Positions 35,612 through 45,736 of a stretch of 64,000 nt of DNA are shown here, piece after piece; position 1 is the stretch's first letter; each line of letters begins with the position of its first letter. Below the pieces are notes generated by a model that was given only the letters and a program-made list of their open reading frames with translations, did not search any database and was not told where the DNA came from. The translations under genes were made by a program, and so were the position numbers. Origin of the DNA: Aurantiochytrium sp. KH105 (Eukaryota; Sar; Bigyra; Thraustochytrida; Thraustochytriidae); contig BGKB01000022.1 of NCBI GenBank assembly GCA_003116975.1, positions 1 through 64,000 on the forward strand, read 5' to 3'.

Positions 35612-37608
35612 ATGGGGAGAGTCCCAGCTTGCGTCTGCAGCAAACGCACGTCGATGAGAAAAGTCATGATTGCCGTTCTTCTCCTTGTGGCGGCATCGAG
35701 CCTTCGTGTCACCGCCGTCTGTGAGATGTGGGACGATCGAGGCTTTGTAGGCTCGCGCCCGATCAAGACTGCGCCCTTGAGCGTGACAAACATGACCTGT
35801 TCTGGGGAAAATGGAAAGCTCCCTTACCATGTTTACAAGCTCAAGCAGCTTTCCTCTCTGTGAGTTTACCTGGAATTTCTTGGGCGCTGAGGGTGATATA
35901 TGAAAACTATGGCGCGCATTGGTTGCGAGCAAGTGATCCAAAGCAACTAACATAGACACTGACGAACGTTGTTATTTTGGTAAAAAGAGAAATCACGGAC
36001 TCTAAGCTTGTGAAGCTCTCGAGCCGGGTCAGGAAGCTCGATCAGTTGACGAGCCTGTACGTTTCCGTTTTCTTACTTTGCTTCAATCTTTGGTGGGCAT
36101 CGTTCGCGATCGTAATGTTCTAACGCTCTCTTGCGCGAAAAACAACAAACATTGCAACAGTCGTCTTGTTGATTGCGAACTGTCTTCGCTCTCGGACAAG
36201 TTCCACAAGCTCACGAACCTCCAGCATCTGTACGTTTAACAAGTGCAAAACATCGCGCACAAGTAACGAGGGATTCAACCTGTCATCCAAGCATGGTGTT
36301 CACTAACGATCGAAAGCTCAGCGAGCTGCAAGGCAATGGACTTCAGGGACTGCCCGATAAAATGGGCAAATTGGAGCTGCTTACCCACCTTGACATCTCA
36401 GACAACTCGCTTTCAAAACTGCCCAAGAGCCTTTCACTCCTGACAAACCTGGAAACTGTGCACGCTTCGAGCAACACTCTTTCTGCGGTCGATTCACTTT
36501 CGACCATGTTCGAGCTTCGAGAGCTACATCTGGGCGGTAATGAATTAGAGTCCATTCCTGAAGCCTTCAGTAACATTGGAAAGCAGATGACGTCGCTCGA
36601 TCTCTCTGAGAACAACCTAAGCGAGCTGCCTGACATCTTTGATTCCTTTTCAATGTTGCATACAATGTAAGTGTGCCCTGGCAAGGCAGTGTTAGCTTGC
36701 TATCTCCATGCACGGCGTGTGCGAAGGAGGAATTGGCAAAACTGACCTAAACTCGCTTCGACCTCATTCTTGTTCACTGCCACAGCGATCTTTCGGCCAA
36801 TCGATTGTCGGATCTGCCGAACTCCCTCGCGTCCGATGCGGTTACTGCAATTATGCTGCGCAACAATGCTCTTAGCGAAGCACCTCAAGTGCTCGAACAA
36901 ATGCCCAACCTTGGCCAGCTCACACTCGACGGAAACCAGCTTTCTGAGGTACCGGACTTTCTCCCCGACGCAGACCAACTCGTGTACCTGACGCTCGGAT
37001 CCAATGCTATTGACCCAGAAAGTCTTCTCTCGCTGAACTCGCTCGGGGGTCTTCGCACGCTTTCGCTCGACAACAACGATCTCGAATACTTGCCCGAAGG
37101 CTTCGGAGTCGGTCTCGAAAGTCTTCTCCTTCTTGACATCCGTAACAACTCACTCACGAGGCTTCCGGATTCTCTGAGCGAACTTCATCTCGATTATCTT
37201 CAAGCTCTTCCCAACAATTTTTGCGGAAGCCTGCCCAACCTTCAAGTGGCAGTCTCCTCAGACGTGGAGTCAGGGCAAGAGTTTGATGCATGTCCGTCCA
37301 CGCCAGCGCCGACCATTGAACGAACTCCGGTTACCGAGACCTGCTACCAGGAGGATATTAAGTACAAGGGTGAGCTCATTCCTGGACTCAAGTCTTTTTT
37401 GAGAGCTGAGACCACGGATGACTGCCATGCACTCTGCGACGCGTACCGTGACTGCAACTTTTTCTCACACAACGACTCGCGCAATCGATGCTACATGTAC
37501 GTATCGATCGAGAAAGAGGTATCTACCAAGCCAAGACGCGACTGGGTCTCTGCACGTATTCCTTGCTCCGAAGCTACCCCCGCGCCAACTCCCAGTCCAA
37601 GCAGTTAA
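35612..37608 (+). CDS. Secreted leucine-rich-repeat protein with PAN/apple domain
   Basis: Five exons (35612-35859, 35988-36056, 36161-36229, 36322-36666, 36786-37608) give 517 residues. A signal peptide is followed by a short Cys-containing N-terminal part, about 13 LRRs of roughly 23 residues with the xLxxNxLxxLP consensus, and a C-terminal PAN/apple-type module. That module has six Cys (CYQED … CHALC … CNFF … CYMY … IPC). A Pro/Ser/Thr tail closes the protein. Exons 2 and 3 each encode exactly one 23-residue LRR. All four introns are phase 2 at the same place in the repeat (inside the codon for the first conserved Leu/Ile). Likely an extracellular recognition or adhesion protein. The start is uncertain: in-frame ATGs at 35609, 35612 and 35654 all precede the hydrophobic core. 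Confidence 0.85.
35860..35987 (+). other. LRR gene intron 1
   Basis: This 128-nt GT-AG phase-2 intron (GTGAGT donor, GTAAAAAG acceptor) has a CTAAC site followed by CTGAC upstream of the acceptor. Splicing completes the Leu codon CT|A. The earlier AG would give an in-frame stop. Confidence 0.8.
36057..36160 (+). other. LRR gene intron 2
   Basis: This 104-nt phase-2 intron (GTACGT donor, GCAACAG acceptor) has a TTCTAAC branch-point-like site. Confidence 0.85.
36230..36321 (+). other. LRR gene intron 3
   Basis: This 92-nt phase-2 intron (GTACGT donor, GCTCAG acceptor) has a CACTAAC site close to the acceptor. Confidence 0.8.
36667..36785 (+). other. LRR gene intron 4
   Basis: This 119-nt phase-2 intron (GTAAGT donor, GCCACAG acceptor) has an AACTGAC site. 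It splits the Ile codon AT|C at the same LRR position as the other introns. Confidence 0.88.
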
Positions 37609-37701
37609 TCTTTAACACAAAGTCACCTGGACTGCCGTTCGACTCGAAAAAGTATGCCAAAAGCAGTACTAGATGCTATTTCGCGAGATTGACTTTCAAT
37701 T

Positions 37702-38904
37702 TTAGAAGCAAATATTGCATGCCGATCCATCATGCTGCCAAGTATTGTACACGAGGAATGCATCCTCTTTCGTCTTGGATTCTTTGTCCTGCAACGGCAC
37801 AGTCGACTCCGCACGAAGATTGGCAGCGAATCTTGATACTTGGTTGTCCACGTCGCTCGCTCCATGATGCAGCGCCAGACGAGAGCACGCACGCTGCTCT
37901 TCAGGTAGCGCAACTGATGGAGCTTGAATTTCGGCTGAAGATTCAAGTTTGCGCGGGTTGCCAACGCTTCCCTTGCCCATGGAAGGCCCTGTGCTAACTT
38001 CTCTTGACCGGAGAAGAGAAGGCCCAATCTTGTGGGTTCGTGCCTCCTCCATTGATGGCACATTTTGCGGGGTCTTCGTTGTTGAGTGCGAGGTAGTATG
38101 TGTTGAAACGAATGGCGCATGTATATGAGTATTCGAAATTGGAATTCCGGATATTGACTTGACCGCAATGTGTGGCAGAATATTTTCTCCTAGAATGGAC
38201 TGAATCGAGTTGACCCTTTCGATCAGCTCGACCTCGACACCGCACAGTCCATGAACGGCGGAAGCCCACGTCGTTGGCGTAGATATCTCGAAAACTCTTT
38301 GTATAATGTCAAGTTCTTGTTGCCGCATGCGACGCAGTGCAAGTTGCAACGAACCAAGTGCTTCTCGAAAACCCGTGGTAGTTTTCGGCTCAAACTCGAT
38401 CATGAACGCACGTAGTGATAGGCATTGCTCTTCCATGGCCATCATCGACTTGCAGATGTATTGGACAATCGATGCTTTCGCGTGCAAAGAAGTCTCGTCC
38501 TCGAAGCGTCTCGCCGTATTTTGGACAAAGTCCACTAGATAAGCTTGACCATTTTTCAGTCGCTCCCGCAGCGAGGAAATTATGTACTTTTCCAGGATTG
38601 GCCGACGATGATTCCAGCTTGGCGCGTTCGATTCGTGATGCTGGTGATGACGGTATGTCTGTATAGCGTTTGCGAGCTGCAGGTTCAAAGATGGTCCATT
38701 GTGCAGCGTTGGTTGTTGATGGTGTTGATGCAACTGGGATTGCTGTTGTTGCGGCCGAGGGTGACAATGATAAACGTGGTAATGCTGCTGGTGTTGTTGT
38801 TGTTGTCGTTGTTGTTGCATCTGTTGCTGGCGTAGGTTGTAGAGATGTTGCTGTTGTCGTTGCTGTTGTATCTGCTGGTGCTGATGCTGGTGGTGTCGTT
38901 GTCG

Positions 38905-38981
<77 letters not shown>

Positions 38982-39495
38982 GGTGGTGGTGGTGTGGCGG
39001 CTGCTGCGGCTGCTGCGGCTGCTGCGGCCGTTGCTGTTGATGTTCTTCTCGTAGTTGTGCTTGCGATTGTTCTTGTGATGGTTGTTGTTGTTGTTGATGA
39101 TGATGTTGGTGTAGCGGCTGCTGCGGCTGCTGCGGCTGCTGCGGCTGCTGCGACTGCTGCGGCTGCTGCGGCCGCTGCTCTTGCCGTGCTTGTAGATGCT
39201 GTTGATGATCTTCTCGTAGTTGTGCTTGCGATTGTTTTTGTGCTGGTTGTTGTTGTTGATAATGATGATGTTGGTGTAGCGGCTGCTGCGGCTGCTGCGA
39301 CTGCCGCGACTGCCGCGACTGCTGCGGCTGCTGCGGCTGCTGCGGCCGCTGCTCTTGCCGTGCTTGTAGATGCTGTTGATGTTCTTCTCGTAGTTGTGCT
39401 TGCGATTGTTCTTGTGATAGTTGTTGATATTGTTCTTGTGATTGTTCTTGTGATAACTGTTGATGTTTTCCTTGCGGTTTTTCTTGTGCTTGGTC

Positions 39496-39576
<81 letters not shown>

Positions 39577-41237
39577 ATGTTCCTGAGACATCGTCTGGAG
39601 GGACAACGTTTTGCTGTTTTCATGTTCTTGCTGCATTTGGCCCTTGCTTGTATCTTCGTTCGGCTCTTGATTGAGCAACTGAGACTCGGCTTGATTGACA
39701 CCGGTTGTCGTTGGTTCATCTGGCTGTGCTTGTTTGAGCATCTGCTGCTGCTGCTGCTGTGCGTCCCTGTCCTCACAGCTCGAGCCCTCGTTCTGTTTCT
39801 GATCCATTGTCTTGTTTGTCAATGCGAGCGAACCTTCAAGTGTCTTGCTTGGATGGTCGTCTGCCTCAGGACCTTGGACCTGTTTATCGGAAGAAAAGCT
39901 TGTCAGACATGCCTCGCCTCCGTTTGAAGCAGGACGCGCCATCGCATCCGCCGTCAGAGATGCCGAGGAGTGCGAATCACTGTGCCGGCGACGCTTCTGT
40001 TTAGGCTTCGCGTGGATGTCTGAACGTGATGCCATCTTCGAAGAGGCGCCACGTTTTTGAGAAGATGTAGCAGCGTTCTTTCTGCCAGCTGGAGTACGCG
40101 AAGACTTGGCTGGTGGCGGACTAATTAAGCAGTCTGTGAATCTGGGCATGTCTGCATGAACTGGTTCTGGGATACGTATCATTTTGCGCATTGTATTCGT
40201 CATGAGTGGTACAGACGCATTTCTTTCGGCCATGGCTTTGAGGACATACTTGCTGTAGGCTTCTCTGGTGCCAAGAATGTACTTGTCCGCGTTCAGAAAA
40301 GTTTCGAGTGCATTGTGACGAGCTAAGCTGCTCTTTTCCGAGCAATACATGGCGGCCACACGTGCTTGAGACTCCTTCGCTGCATTGACATCCTTGTGTT
40401 TGTCCCAGTCTTGGTCAAGACGCTTGAAGAAGTTGGGCGCGGCTGCGCTCATCTTTTTGCACGCCTGCACCCATGCCCGCTCCTGATCTGCAGAGCGTAC
40501 AAGATAATAGAGCCGGCAGCCTATAGGGCCGCTTGCGACAAGGCGTGAGCCATAGCGACGCAGCTCACTCGCAATCATGGACACTCGTACATCGTCCTTC
40601 ATGATGAGACGAACGAGGTCGCGACGTTGCGACTCCGGCGCCTGCAGCGCTCGGAATATATAGTGCGCGGTTGCGGCCTGTGCATCATCCAAAAGGATTG
40701 TCTCGTTAGTATGTACTGTATTGACAGTCTGACAAAGTCTCTACTTACAACTTCTGGGGACTCGTAGGAATCCAAGAGTTCGAGAGCGCCAGAAGAGGTT
40801 CGACCATAGGCTTCGAAGAGATCAGAATCTTTCGATTTCTTCACACCTTCAAGCTTTTCCCATAAAGGATATGGCTCATCATCTCGTTTCTTGTGAGCGT
40901 CAGAATCGCTACGTCCGTCGTATGGAGCATCAGGACATCCCCTTCCCGGGACGCTGATTTCATCATCATCATCCTCATCGTCAAGGTCTTCATCGAGCAC
41001 AATCACTTCCCCCACCTTGGCGATTTTGGACGCGCCGTTGTCAATCTTGCCGTTCTTGACAACGGCATTGAGCGATGTGCTGTCCTTCTCTTCGCCGTCG
41101 CCGTCGCTGTCGCCTTCGAGGTCGTTGTCGTCGTTGTCGTCGTCGTTGAGGTGGTCCTCCTCGTCCTCATCGATGAGCGTAACGACCTGCCCTTCCAAAA
41201 CCGCCGCTTCCGCGGGCCTGCCCGCGCCGCGGGTCAT
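37702..41237 (-). CDS. Large polyglutamine-rich nuclear-type protein, unknown function
   Basis: Two exons on the minus strand, 41237-40749 and 40677-37702, encode 1154 residues. Exon 1 is acidic (Asp/Glu tracts) and joins in frame 0 to a helical, possibly globular region (about 140-360). A basic Lys/Arg segment with KQKRRRH, resembling a nuclear localisation signal, follows. A roughly 450-residue Gln/His-rich domain has two pure Gln runs of about 26-28 residues. The C-terminal 300 residues are helical and of ordinary composition. The ATG at 41237 has a GCC-like context; the exon 2 frame alone opens only at TTG. Gln-rich disordered cores are common in transcription and RNA-granule proteins, but I recognise no defining domain. 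It shares a divergent promoter with the beta-lactamase-like gene. Confidence 0.75.
38904..38981 (-). repeat. CAA-encoded polyglutamine tract
   Basis: About 26 consecutive CAA codons (TTG on the plus strand) lie inside the polyQ protein, flanked by a His run. Confidence 0.9.
38985..39420 (-). repeat. Three degenerate Gln/His-rich coding repeats
   Basis: Units of about 165-175 nt share QSQAQLREEHQQ (plus-strand anchors near 39045, 39210 and 39385), then QARQEQRPQQPQQ and a PLHQHHH block. The repeats lie between the two pure Gln runs. Confidence 0.7.
39495..39576 (-). repeat. CAG-encoded polyglutamine tract
   Basis: About 27 Gln codons in a row, nearly all CAG (CTG on the plus strand), lie in the same protein as the CAA tract. 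Confidence 0.9.
40678..40742 (-). other. Intron of the polyQ gene
   Basis: This 65-nt GT-AG phase-0 intron has a GTAAGT donor, a perfect TACTAAC branch point and a GCACAG acceptor. It lacks a stop-free alternative and explains why exon 2 has no ATG start. Confidence 0.88.
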
Positions 41238-41737
41238 GGCGGAGAAGGACCTCCCCCGCCCGCCCCGGGGTCCGCGCAGCCAAGCAGCCAGACAGTCGCG
41301 CTGTGCGCAAATATGTCTGCTCTGCTCCGCGCTAACCACGGGGGACGCTCAGGGTGCCAGGACTCGCCAGACCGTTCTCAGAACGGTCCGCTCTCGATCC
41401 GCTCTAGCGTCGAGGCTTCCCAGCGTGCACGTGCCGCTCTGTTTTGGCAGGATACGACGGACAGCGATGGCGACCGACACCAAGCGCAACGAAGGAGCAA
41501 GCGAGCGAGCGAGCGAGCAAGCAAACCGAAGAACGGCCGACAGCCGGGCCCGCGGCGGCAGAAAGTCGTCTCGCTCTCGCCGGACGCGCCGCCCCGCTGG
41601 TCGCAGACGACGACTCGAGTCACATTGGCCTCGAAAGAGAAGGGGACCGGACCAACTACGTTTGCAGCGACAGCGACAGCGAGAACGACAACGACAGCGG
41701 CAGCGGGCGGACTGGAGCGCGGCGGGTCGGGGCGGAG
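41238..41737. other. Divergent polyQ / beta-lactamase-like intergenic region
   Basis: The shared promoter region contains a GCRA tetranucleotide tract at about 41495-41526 (sense strand for the plus gene). The plus-strand frame here opens at TTG and is low-complexity, so it is treated as leader. Confidence 0.5.
41495..41526 (+). repeat. (GCRA)n leader tract of the beta-lactamase-like gene
   Basis: Mixed GCAA/GCGA units in the sense direction, about 210-245 nt upstream of the chosen ATG. Confidence 0.75.
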
Positions 41738-43183
41738 ATGATCATCGGCGCGGCAAGGCTGCGCGGCCGGCAGCAGCAGATCGCAATTGGGGCGGAGCTG
41801 CGGCGGTGGCGGAGACCGAGGTTGGCGAGATACGCCTCGTCGAGGAGCGGGGCCGCCGAGAGCACGAGCATGCACGACTTTACCGGAGCAGACGTGGGTC
41901 TGCCGTGGGCAGAGCGCCCCGAGACGGTGGGCGTGTCGTCCGCGGCGCTCGAGCGGCTGAGCCACTTTCTGGAGCACACCGTGGACAACTCGATCGGGCA
42001 CAGCTTTCCGATGGCAGGCGCACTCATCGCACGACGCGGAAAGGTGGTGTACTACAAGGGCAAAGGAGATGCCCGGACCGAAGAGGGCACGCCGCTGCAG
42101 TCGGACTCAATCTTCCGCATCTATTCGATGAGCAAGCCTTTTACCTCGCTGGCGCTCCTTATGCTGCTGGAAGAGGGCCGACTGACGCTTGAGCAGCCGG
42201 CGCATCTCTATCTCGGTCCTCGGTGGGAAAAGAAGAATTTGCGGGTCCTCGAAGCAGATGCCAAGGAGACCGTCCCGTGCACCAATGATATTACAATCCG
42301 GGATCTTCTCACGCACACGGCCGGACTTTCGTATGGTTTCTTTGACAAGTCGCCGCCCAACCCGGTGGACGCCTACTACGCCAAGTCGAACGCGGCCGCG
42401 GCAAAGAAGAACGAGACCCTTGCCGAGATGGTCGATCGCTTTGCAGACCTGCCTCTGTGCCATCAACCTGGCGAGGCCTGGAACTACAGTCATGCCGTCG
42501 AAGTGCAAGCCCGCGTCGTTGAGGTCATCTCCGGCAAAACGATTGGCGAGTTCCTCCGTGAACGCTTCTTCGAACCTCTCGATATGCGCGACACCGCCTT
42601 TACGCTGGACGAGGAAAAGTACCGCCGCCTTGTCAGTTTGCACGTGGAGAAACCAGACACGAGCAAGAAGGATGTGACCCGATCCCACATCCGGCAAGGA
42701 AACCATACGCCTAGCATGCGCCTTGAGGCTGCTGGTCAAGGCCTCGTTTCGACATTTCGTGATTACGCGCGTTTTTGTCAATTTTGCATGAACGAAGGCG
42801 AGCTGGACGGGCGACGTCTTTTGGGGCGCAAGACCTTTCAACTTGCTGTTCGCAGCCACCTGCCTGAAAACCGCGACATTTCGCAGCTTGCAGTGCCCAG
42901 CTATGCAAAGGAATACGCCACGCGTGGAATTGGTTTTGGCCTTGGTTTTGTAGTGCACATGGACCCGGCGCTCAGTGGACTGCAAGGGAGCGCAGGCCAG
43001 TATTACTGGGCCGGTGCTGCAAGCACGGAGTTCTTTTGCGACCCGGAGGAAGACCTCTTTGCCATGTTCTTTACACAAGTATTGAACCGCGACGAGATCA
43101 AGATGCCGCTGCGCACGCTTTTCGCCAACATTGTGTATGGGACCTTGGTGGATCGTCAATCCGGACCGCGGAGCAGTCTCTAA
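41738..43183 (+). CDS. Serine beta-lactamase-like hydrolase (LACTB/EstB type)
   Basis: The 481-residue member of the class C beta-lactamase/penicillin-binding-protein fold family has the SxxK motif SMSK (S130, K133), the YxN-equivalent YSH (Y250-S-H) and a C-terminal WAGAAST segment in place of KTG. Such proteins in eukaryotes are usually esterases or peptidases rather than antibiotic-degrading enzymes; animal LACTB is mitochondrial. The first 40 residues (from MIIGAARLRG, rich in Arg and lacking acidic residues until near position 25) could be a mitochondrial presequence. The ATG at 41738 has G at -3. An alternative start is the Met of MHDFTGAD near 41870. No introns are seen. Substrate is not predictable. 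Confidence 0.88.
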   Translation: MIIGAARLRGRQQQIAIGAELRRWRRPRLARYASSRSGAAESTSMHDFTGADVGLPWAERPETVGVSSAALERLSHFLEHTVDNSIGHSFPMAGALIARRGKVVYYKGKGDARTEEGTPLQSDSIFRIYSMSKPFTSLALLMLLEEGRLTLEQPAHLYLGPRWEKKNLRVLEADAKETVPCTNDITIRDLLTHTAGLSYGFFDKSPPNPVDAYYAKSNAAAAKKNETLAEMVDRFADLPLCHQPGEAWNYSHAVEVQARVVEVISGKTIGEFLRERFFEPLDMRDTAFTLDEEKYRRLVSLHVEKPDTSKKDVTRSHIRQGNHTPSMRLEAAGQGLVSTFRDYARFCQFCMNEGELDGRRLLGRKTFQLAVRSHLPENRDISQLAVPSYAKEYATRGIGFGLGFVVHMDPALSGLQGSAGQYYWAGAASTEFFCDPEEDLFAMFFTQVLNRDEIKMPLRTLFANIVYGTLVDRQSGPRSSL

Positions 43184-43407
43184 ATACGATAACGATGATC
43201 AAGAAGATGACGATAAAGAAGGATAAGCACAAGAACAAGAAGAACAAGTATGGCGCAACGCCATTTAAGATCTACCACTTCGACTTTGAAGAAATCACTC
43301 CTCGCACATGGCGTATATAATCAGAGCTTCCATTATTTTTGTTTACGTATTTGAAATTGTGTTCCCTTCACCACATGCTTGTGTGTGATAGCTGCGACAT
43401 GTACATC

Positions 43408-45702
43408 TCACGACTTCGCGGCAGGGTCGCCGGAGGCCGACTTGTCTTTGGAGGCGCGGTTTTTGTTATAGCTCGGAGGCGGATTATTGCGGAGATCCTG
43501 GATGCGACGCTGGGCCTCTGCTTCTTGCTGCATTTCCAGCTCAAGTTGATCCATGTTGGTCATAACCATTTCCACAAACTCGGCACGGGTGTGCCAAATA
43601 GCATTCTTTACCTTTGCCGGGAAGTCTGAACGAGCAGGAATGTAATAAACGTCAGCAGTCTCTTTAAAGTTGACGCGTCTTGACTTGGGGCCCAACGCAG
43701 GGCTGTTGAAGCTTCCCCCACTGCTCGCCGAGTCGAGGGAAGAGGAGATCTGCGTGAGGCCGCCCGAGGCGCCCGCCCCAGCGCTCGCGTCGGACGTGCT
43801 TTGGCCTTCATCCGAGGCAATCCAGGATGCGATCTTTTTGAAAAACCCCTTGCTCTTGGATGAAGATGGGGCCTCGCGCAACTGCACTCGCAGCGAGGGT
43901 GGCTTGCTGCGCGTTCGTGCCGATGCAATGGCCGCGCGCCGCGCATTGATGCCCATGTCGATTCCTTTCGTCATTCGCGTGGCGCCCGGAGAATGCGACA
44001 GAGGCGCCGAACTGCCAGCAAAGCCAAGGCGATCTAAGTAACCTCGGCGAATCATCACTTCTGAACGTGGGGTCTTTGCTGCGCCCGACTCTGCTGCCTC
44101 TGCGCGGTTCACCGCCTCGGCGGCCTTGGCAAGCTCGAGACGTTGCTTTTCTAGAAGCTGCTGTTTGTGCTCCCGTGCGATCATGGCAAGATAATCAGGA
44201 AGCTCTACCATGCGAACTGCCTTTTTTCTCGACTTCGAGGCGGTACGTGAGCGCTGCGGTGTTTTGGCTGTCCTGGATACAGAAGAGCGTGGGGAAGAGG
44301 CAGGGGAGGCGGTTGAGGCAGACGCGCTTGTGCTTGCCGCGTCTTTCTCTCCACCAGCTCCACCTTCCGAGGCCTTTTCTCCTGAAGAGCCCGTCTCCAA
44401 GACGCGGGCCGGAGTGCTGGATGGCTGGGTCGTCTGCTGTTTGGTGGCAGCATCCTCTTCGCCTTGTTTCTCACCTGCGCTGCTGCTCTCAAGCGCAAGC
44501 TTGCCCAAGGTATCAAGAACGGTTTTCGGGTCTGCCGGAGCACCTGTGCTCGGAATGACGACCTTGGCGTCCGCGCCGTCCTCATTGGAGGGCGTAGGAA
44601 CAACTTGAGCGGTGACTGCAGGGGCATCTTTCTCCGCTGTACCAGGTGCACGCGGAGGGTTCGCGCTGCTTGGCGCAGCGCTTTGCCCTTGTGAGTCTGA
44701 CGCACTCGTTCCTGTTGCTGCAACGAGAGAGCCCTTTGCCAGTCCCGAAGACCCGCGAGGGCTACCAGACCGCGGAGACCGCGGTCCTCGGCGCGAGGAG
44801 AGCGATTGCGCCTCTGCCTTTTCGAGTGCCTTGGCAATGTTACTTTTCGCGGGTGGAGGAAGCCGAATTGGTTGCGGTGCTTCGGGAAGACTGACGTCGT
44901 CATCATCGTCTTCATCATCATCATCTTCATCATCGTCGTCTTCATCATCGCCGTCGTCATCGACTTCAATCTCCCTGAGCTTGGTATGTTCTGAGATCAT
45001 CCCTTCGATGACGCGCAGCTCCTCATTGATGTCGGTGATGACAGGGTCGACGCCGTAGTTGAGATCATTATCATCAACCTCTTCATCGCCCTCCTCGTCA
45101 GTCCCCTGATTCTCTTCCAAAAGATCATGATGGCTCCCGCCAAGCTCGTCGTTGGCGCGATGGAACTCTTCGCGGATTTGCTTGCGAGTTTGCTGGTCGC
45201 CCCAAACAAATGACGGGTGCGACTCGTTCAGCCAGCTGGGTTTTCGCCGGTGAATGAAGCCTCGCCTTCTCTCCTCGGGGCTCGGCTCGTGCTTGTCGCC
45301 AGCGCTGTCCTGCTCTCCCGCTTTCCCCGTCGCTGCTGTTGCTGCTTTTGCAGCTGTCGCGCCTGGAGCTGTCGCGGCTTGGGCGCCGGTCGCGGCTCCG
45401 CTCGCTCCCGCGGCGGCTGACGCCTCGTGCTCTCGCTCTCCTGCGCCCTCGGCCTTCGCGCTTGCGCTTGCGCTTGCGCCCGAGCCCTCCCCGGCCGCGC
45501 GCTCGCCGGGAGCTGCAGCAGCAGCGGCCGCGTCGCCGGCATCCTCGGCTGCCCGCGGCGATCCCGCGCGGCCCTCCTCGCCGCCGCCGCCGCCGCCGCT
45601 GTTGACGCTGCCGCCGCTGCCGCCGCCGCTGCCGCCGCCGCTGCCGCCTATACTCTCGCCCGCGCCGCCGCCGCCGCCCGCCGCGCCGCGCGCGTCCGCC
45701 AT
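43408..45702 (-). CDS. Disordered, acidic/Ala-Gly-rich protein, unknown
   Basis: The 764-residue product begins MADARGAAGGGG. The first 150 residues are Gly/Ala/Ser-rich and low-complexity. A basic segment (RRRGFIHRRKPSWLNESHPSFVW) and an acidic tract encoded by a GAT/GAA repeat (plus strand about 44895-44960) follow. Then come long Ser/Ala/Pro/Thr-rich disorder and a compact C-terminus with VYYIPARSDFPAKVKNAIWH and EFVEM. That C-terminal piece looks like a short conserved motif that I associate, without proof, with many stramenopile proteins. Coiled-coil and Lys-rich stretches (KSRKKAVRM) are present. The ATG at 45702 is preferred: upstream the frame only runs through simple repeats to a non-ATG codon. 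Converges with the beta-lactamase-like gene. Confidence 0.7.
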   Translation of the reverse strand: MADARGAAGGGGGAGESIGGSGGGSGGGSGGSVNSGGGGGGEEGRAGSPRAAEDAGDAAAAAAAPGERAAGEGSGASASASAKAEGAGEREHEASAAAGASGAATGAQAATAPGATAAKAATAATGKAGEQDSAGDKHEPSPEERRRGFIHRRKPSWLNESHPSFVWGDQQTRKQIREEFHRANDELGGSHHDLLEENQGTDEEGDEEVDDNDLNYGVDPVITDINEELRVIEGMISEHTKLREIEVDDDGDDEDDDDEDDDDEDDDDDVSLPEAPQPIRLPPPAKSNIAKALEKAEAQSLSSRRGPRSPRSGSPRGSSGLAKGSLVAATGTSASDSQGQSAAPSSANPPRAPGTAEKDAPAVTAQVVPTPSNEDGADAKVVIPSTGAPADPKTVLDTLGKLALESSSAGEKQGEEDAATKQQTTQPSSTPARVLETGSSGEKASEGGAGGEKDAASTSASASTASPASSPRSSVSRTAKTPQRSRTASKSRKKAVRMVELPDYLAMIAREHKQQLLEKQRLELAKAAEAVNRAEAAESGAAKTPRSEVMIRRGYLDRLGFAGSSAPLSHSPGATRMTKGIDMGINARRAAIASARTRSKPPSLRVQLREAPSSSKSKGFFKKIASWIASDEGQSTSDASAGAGASGGLTQISSSLDSASSGGSFNSPALGPKSRRVNFKETADVYYIPARSDFPAKVKNAIWHTRAEFVEMVMTNMDQLELEMQQEAEAQRRIQDLRNNPPPSYNKNRASKDKSASGDPAAKS

Positions 45703-45736
45703 GCCGTCGCGCTCGGCTTCGACCGGCCTTCCGCTT

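Noticed and set aside
38610-38650. A GTTCGATTC stretch resembling a tRNA B box
   Set aside because: It lies inside the polyQ coding exon, and I could find no A box or cloverleaf-forming flanks.
38670-39776. Long frames on both strands in the polyQ region (Val/Ala-rich on plus, Asn/Ser-rich on minus)
   Set aside because: They are shadows of the CAA/CAG repeats of the real minus-strand gene and have extreme single-residue composition.
41017-42192. Plus-strand frame of 391 codons between the polyQ and beta-lactamase-like genes
   Set aside because: It overlaps exon 1 of the minus gene and the true hydrolase frame, and its sequence is Arg/Ser low-complexity.
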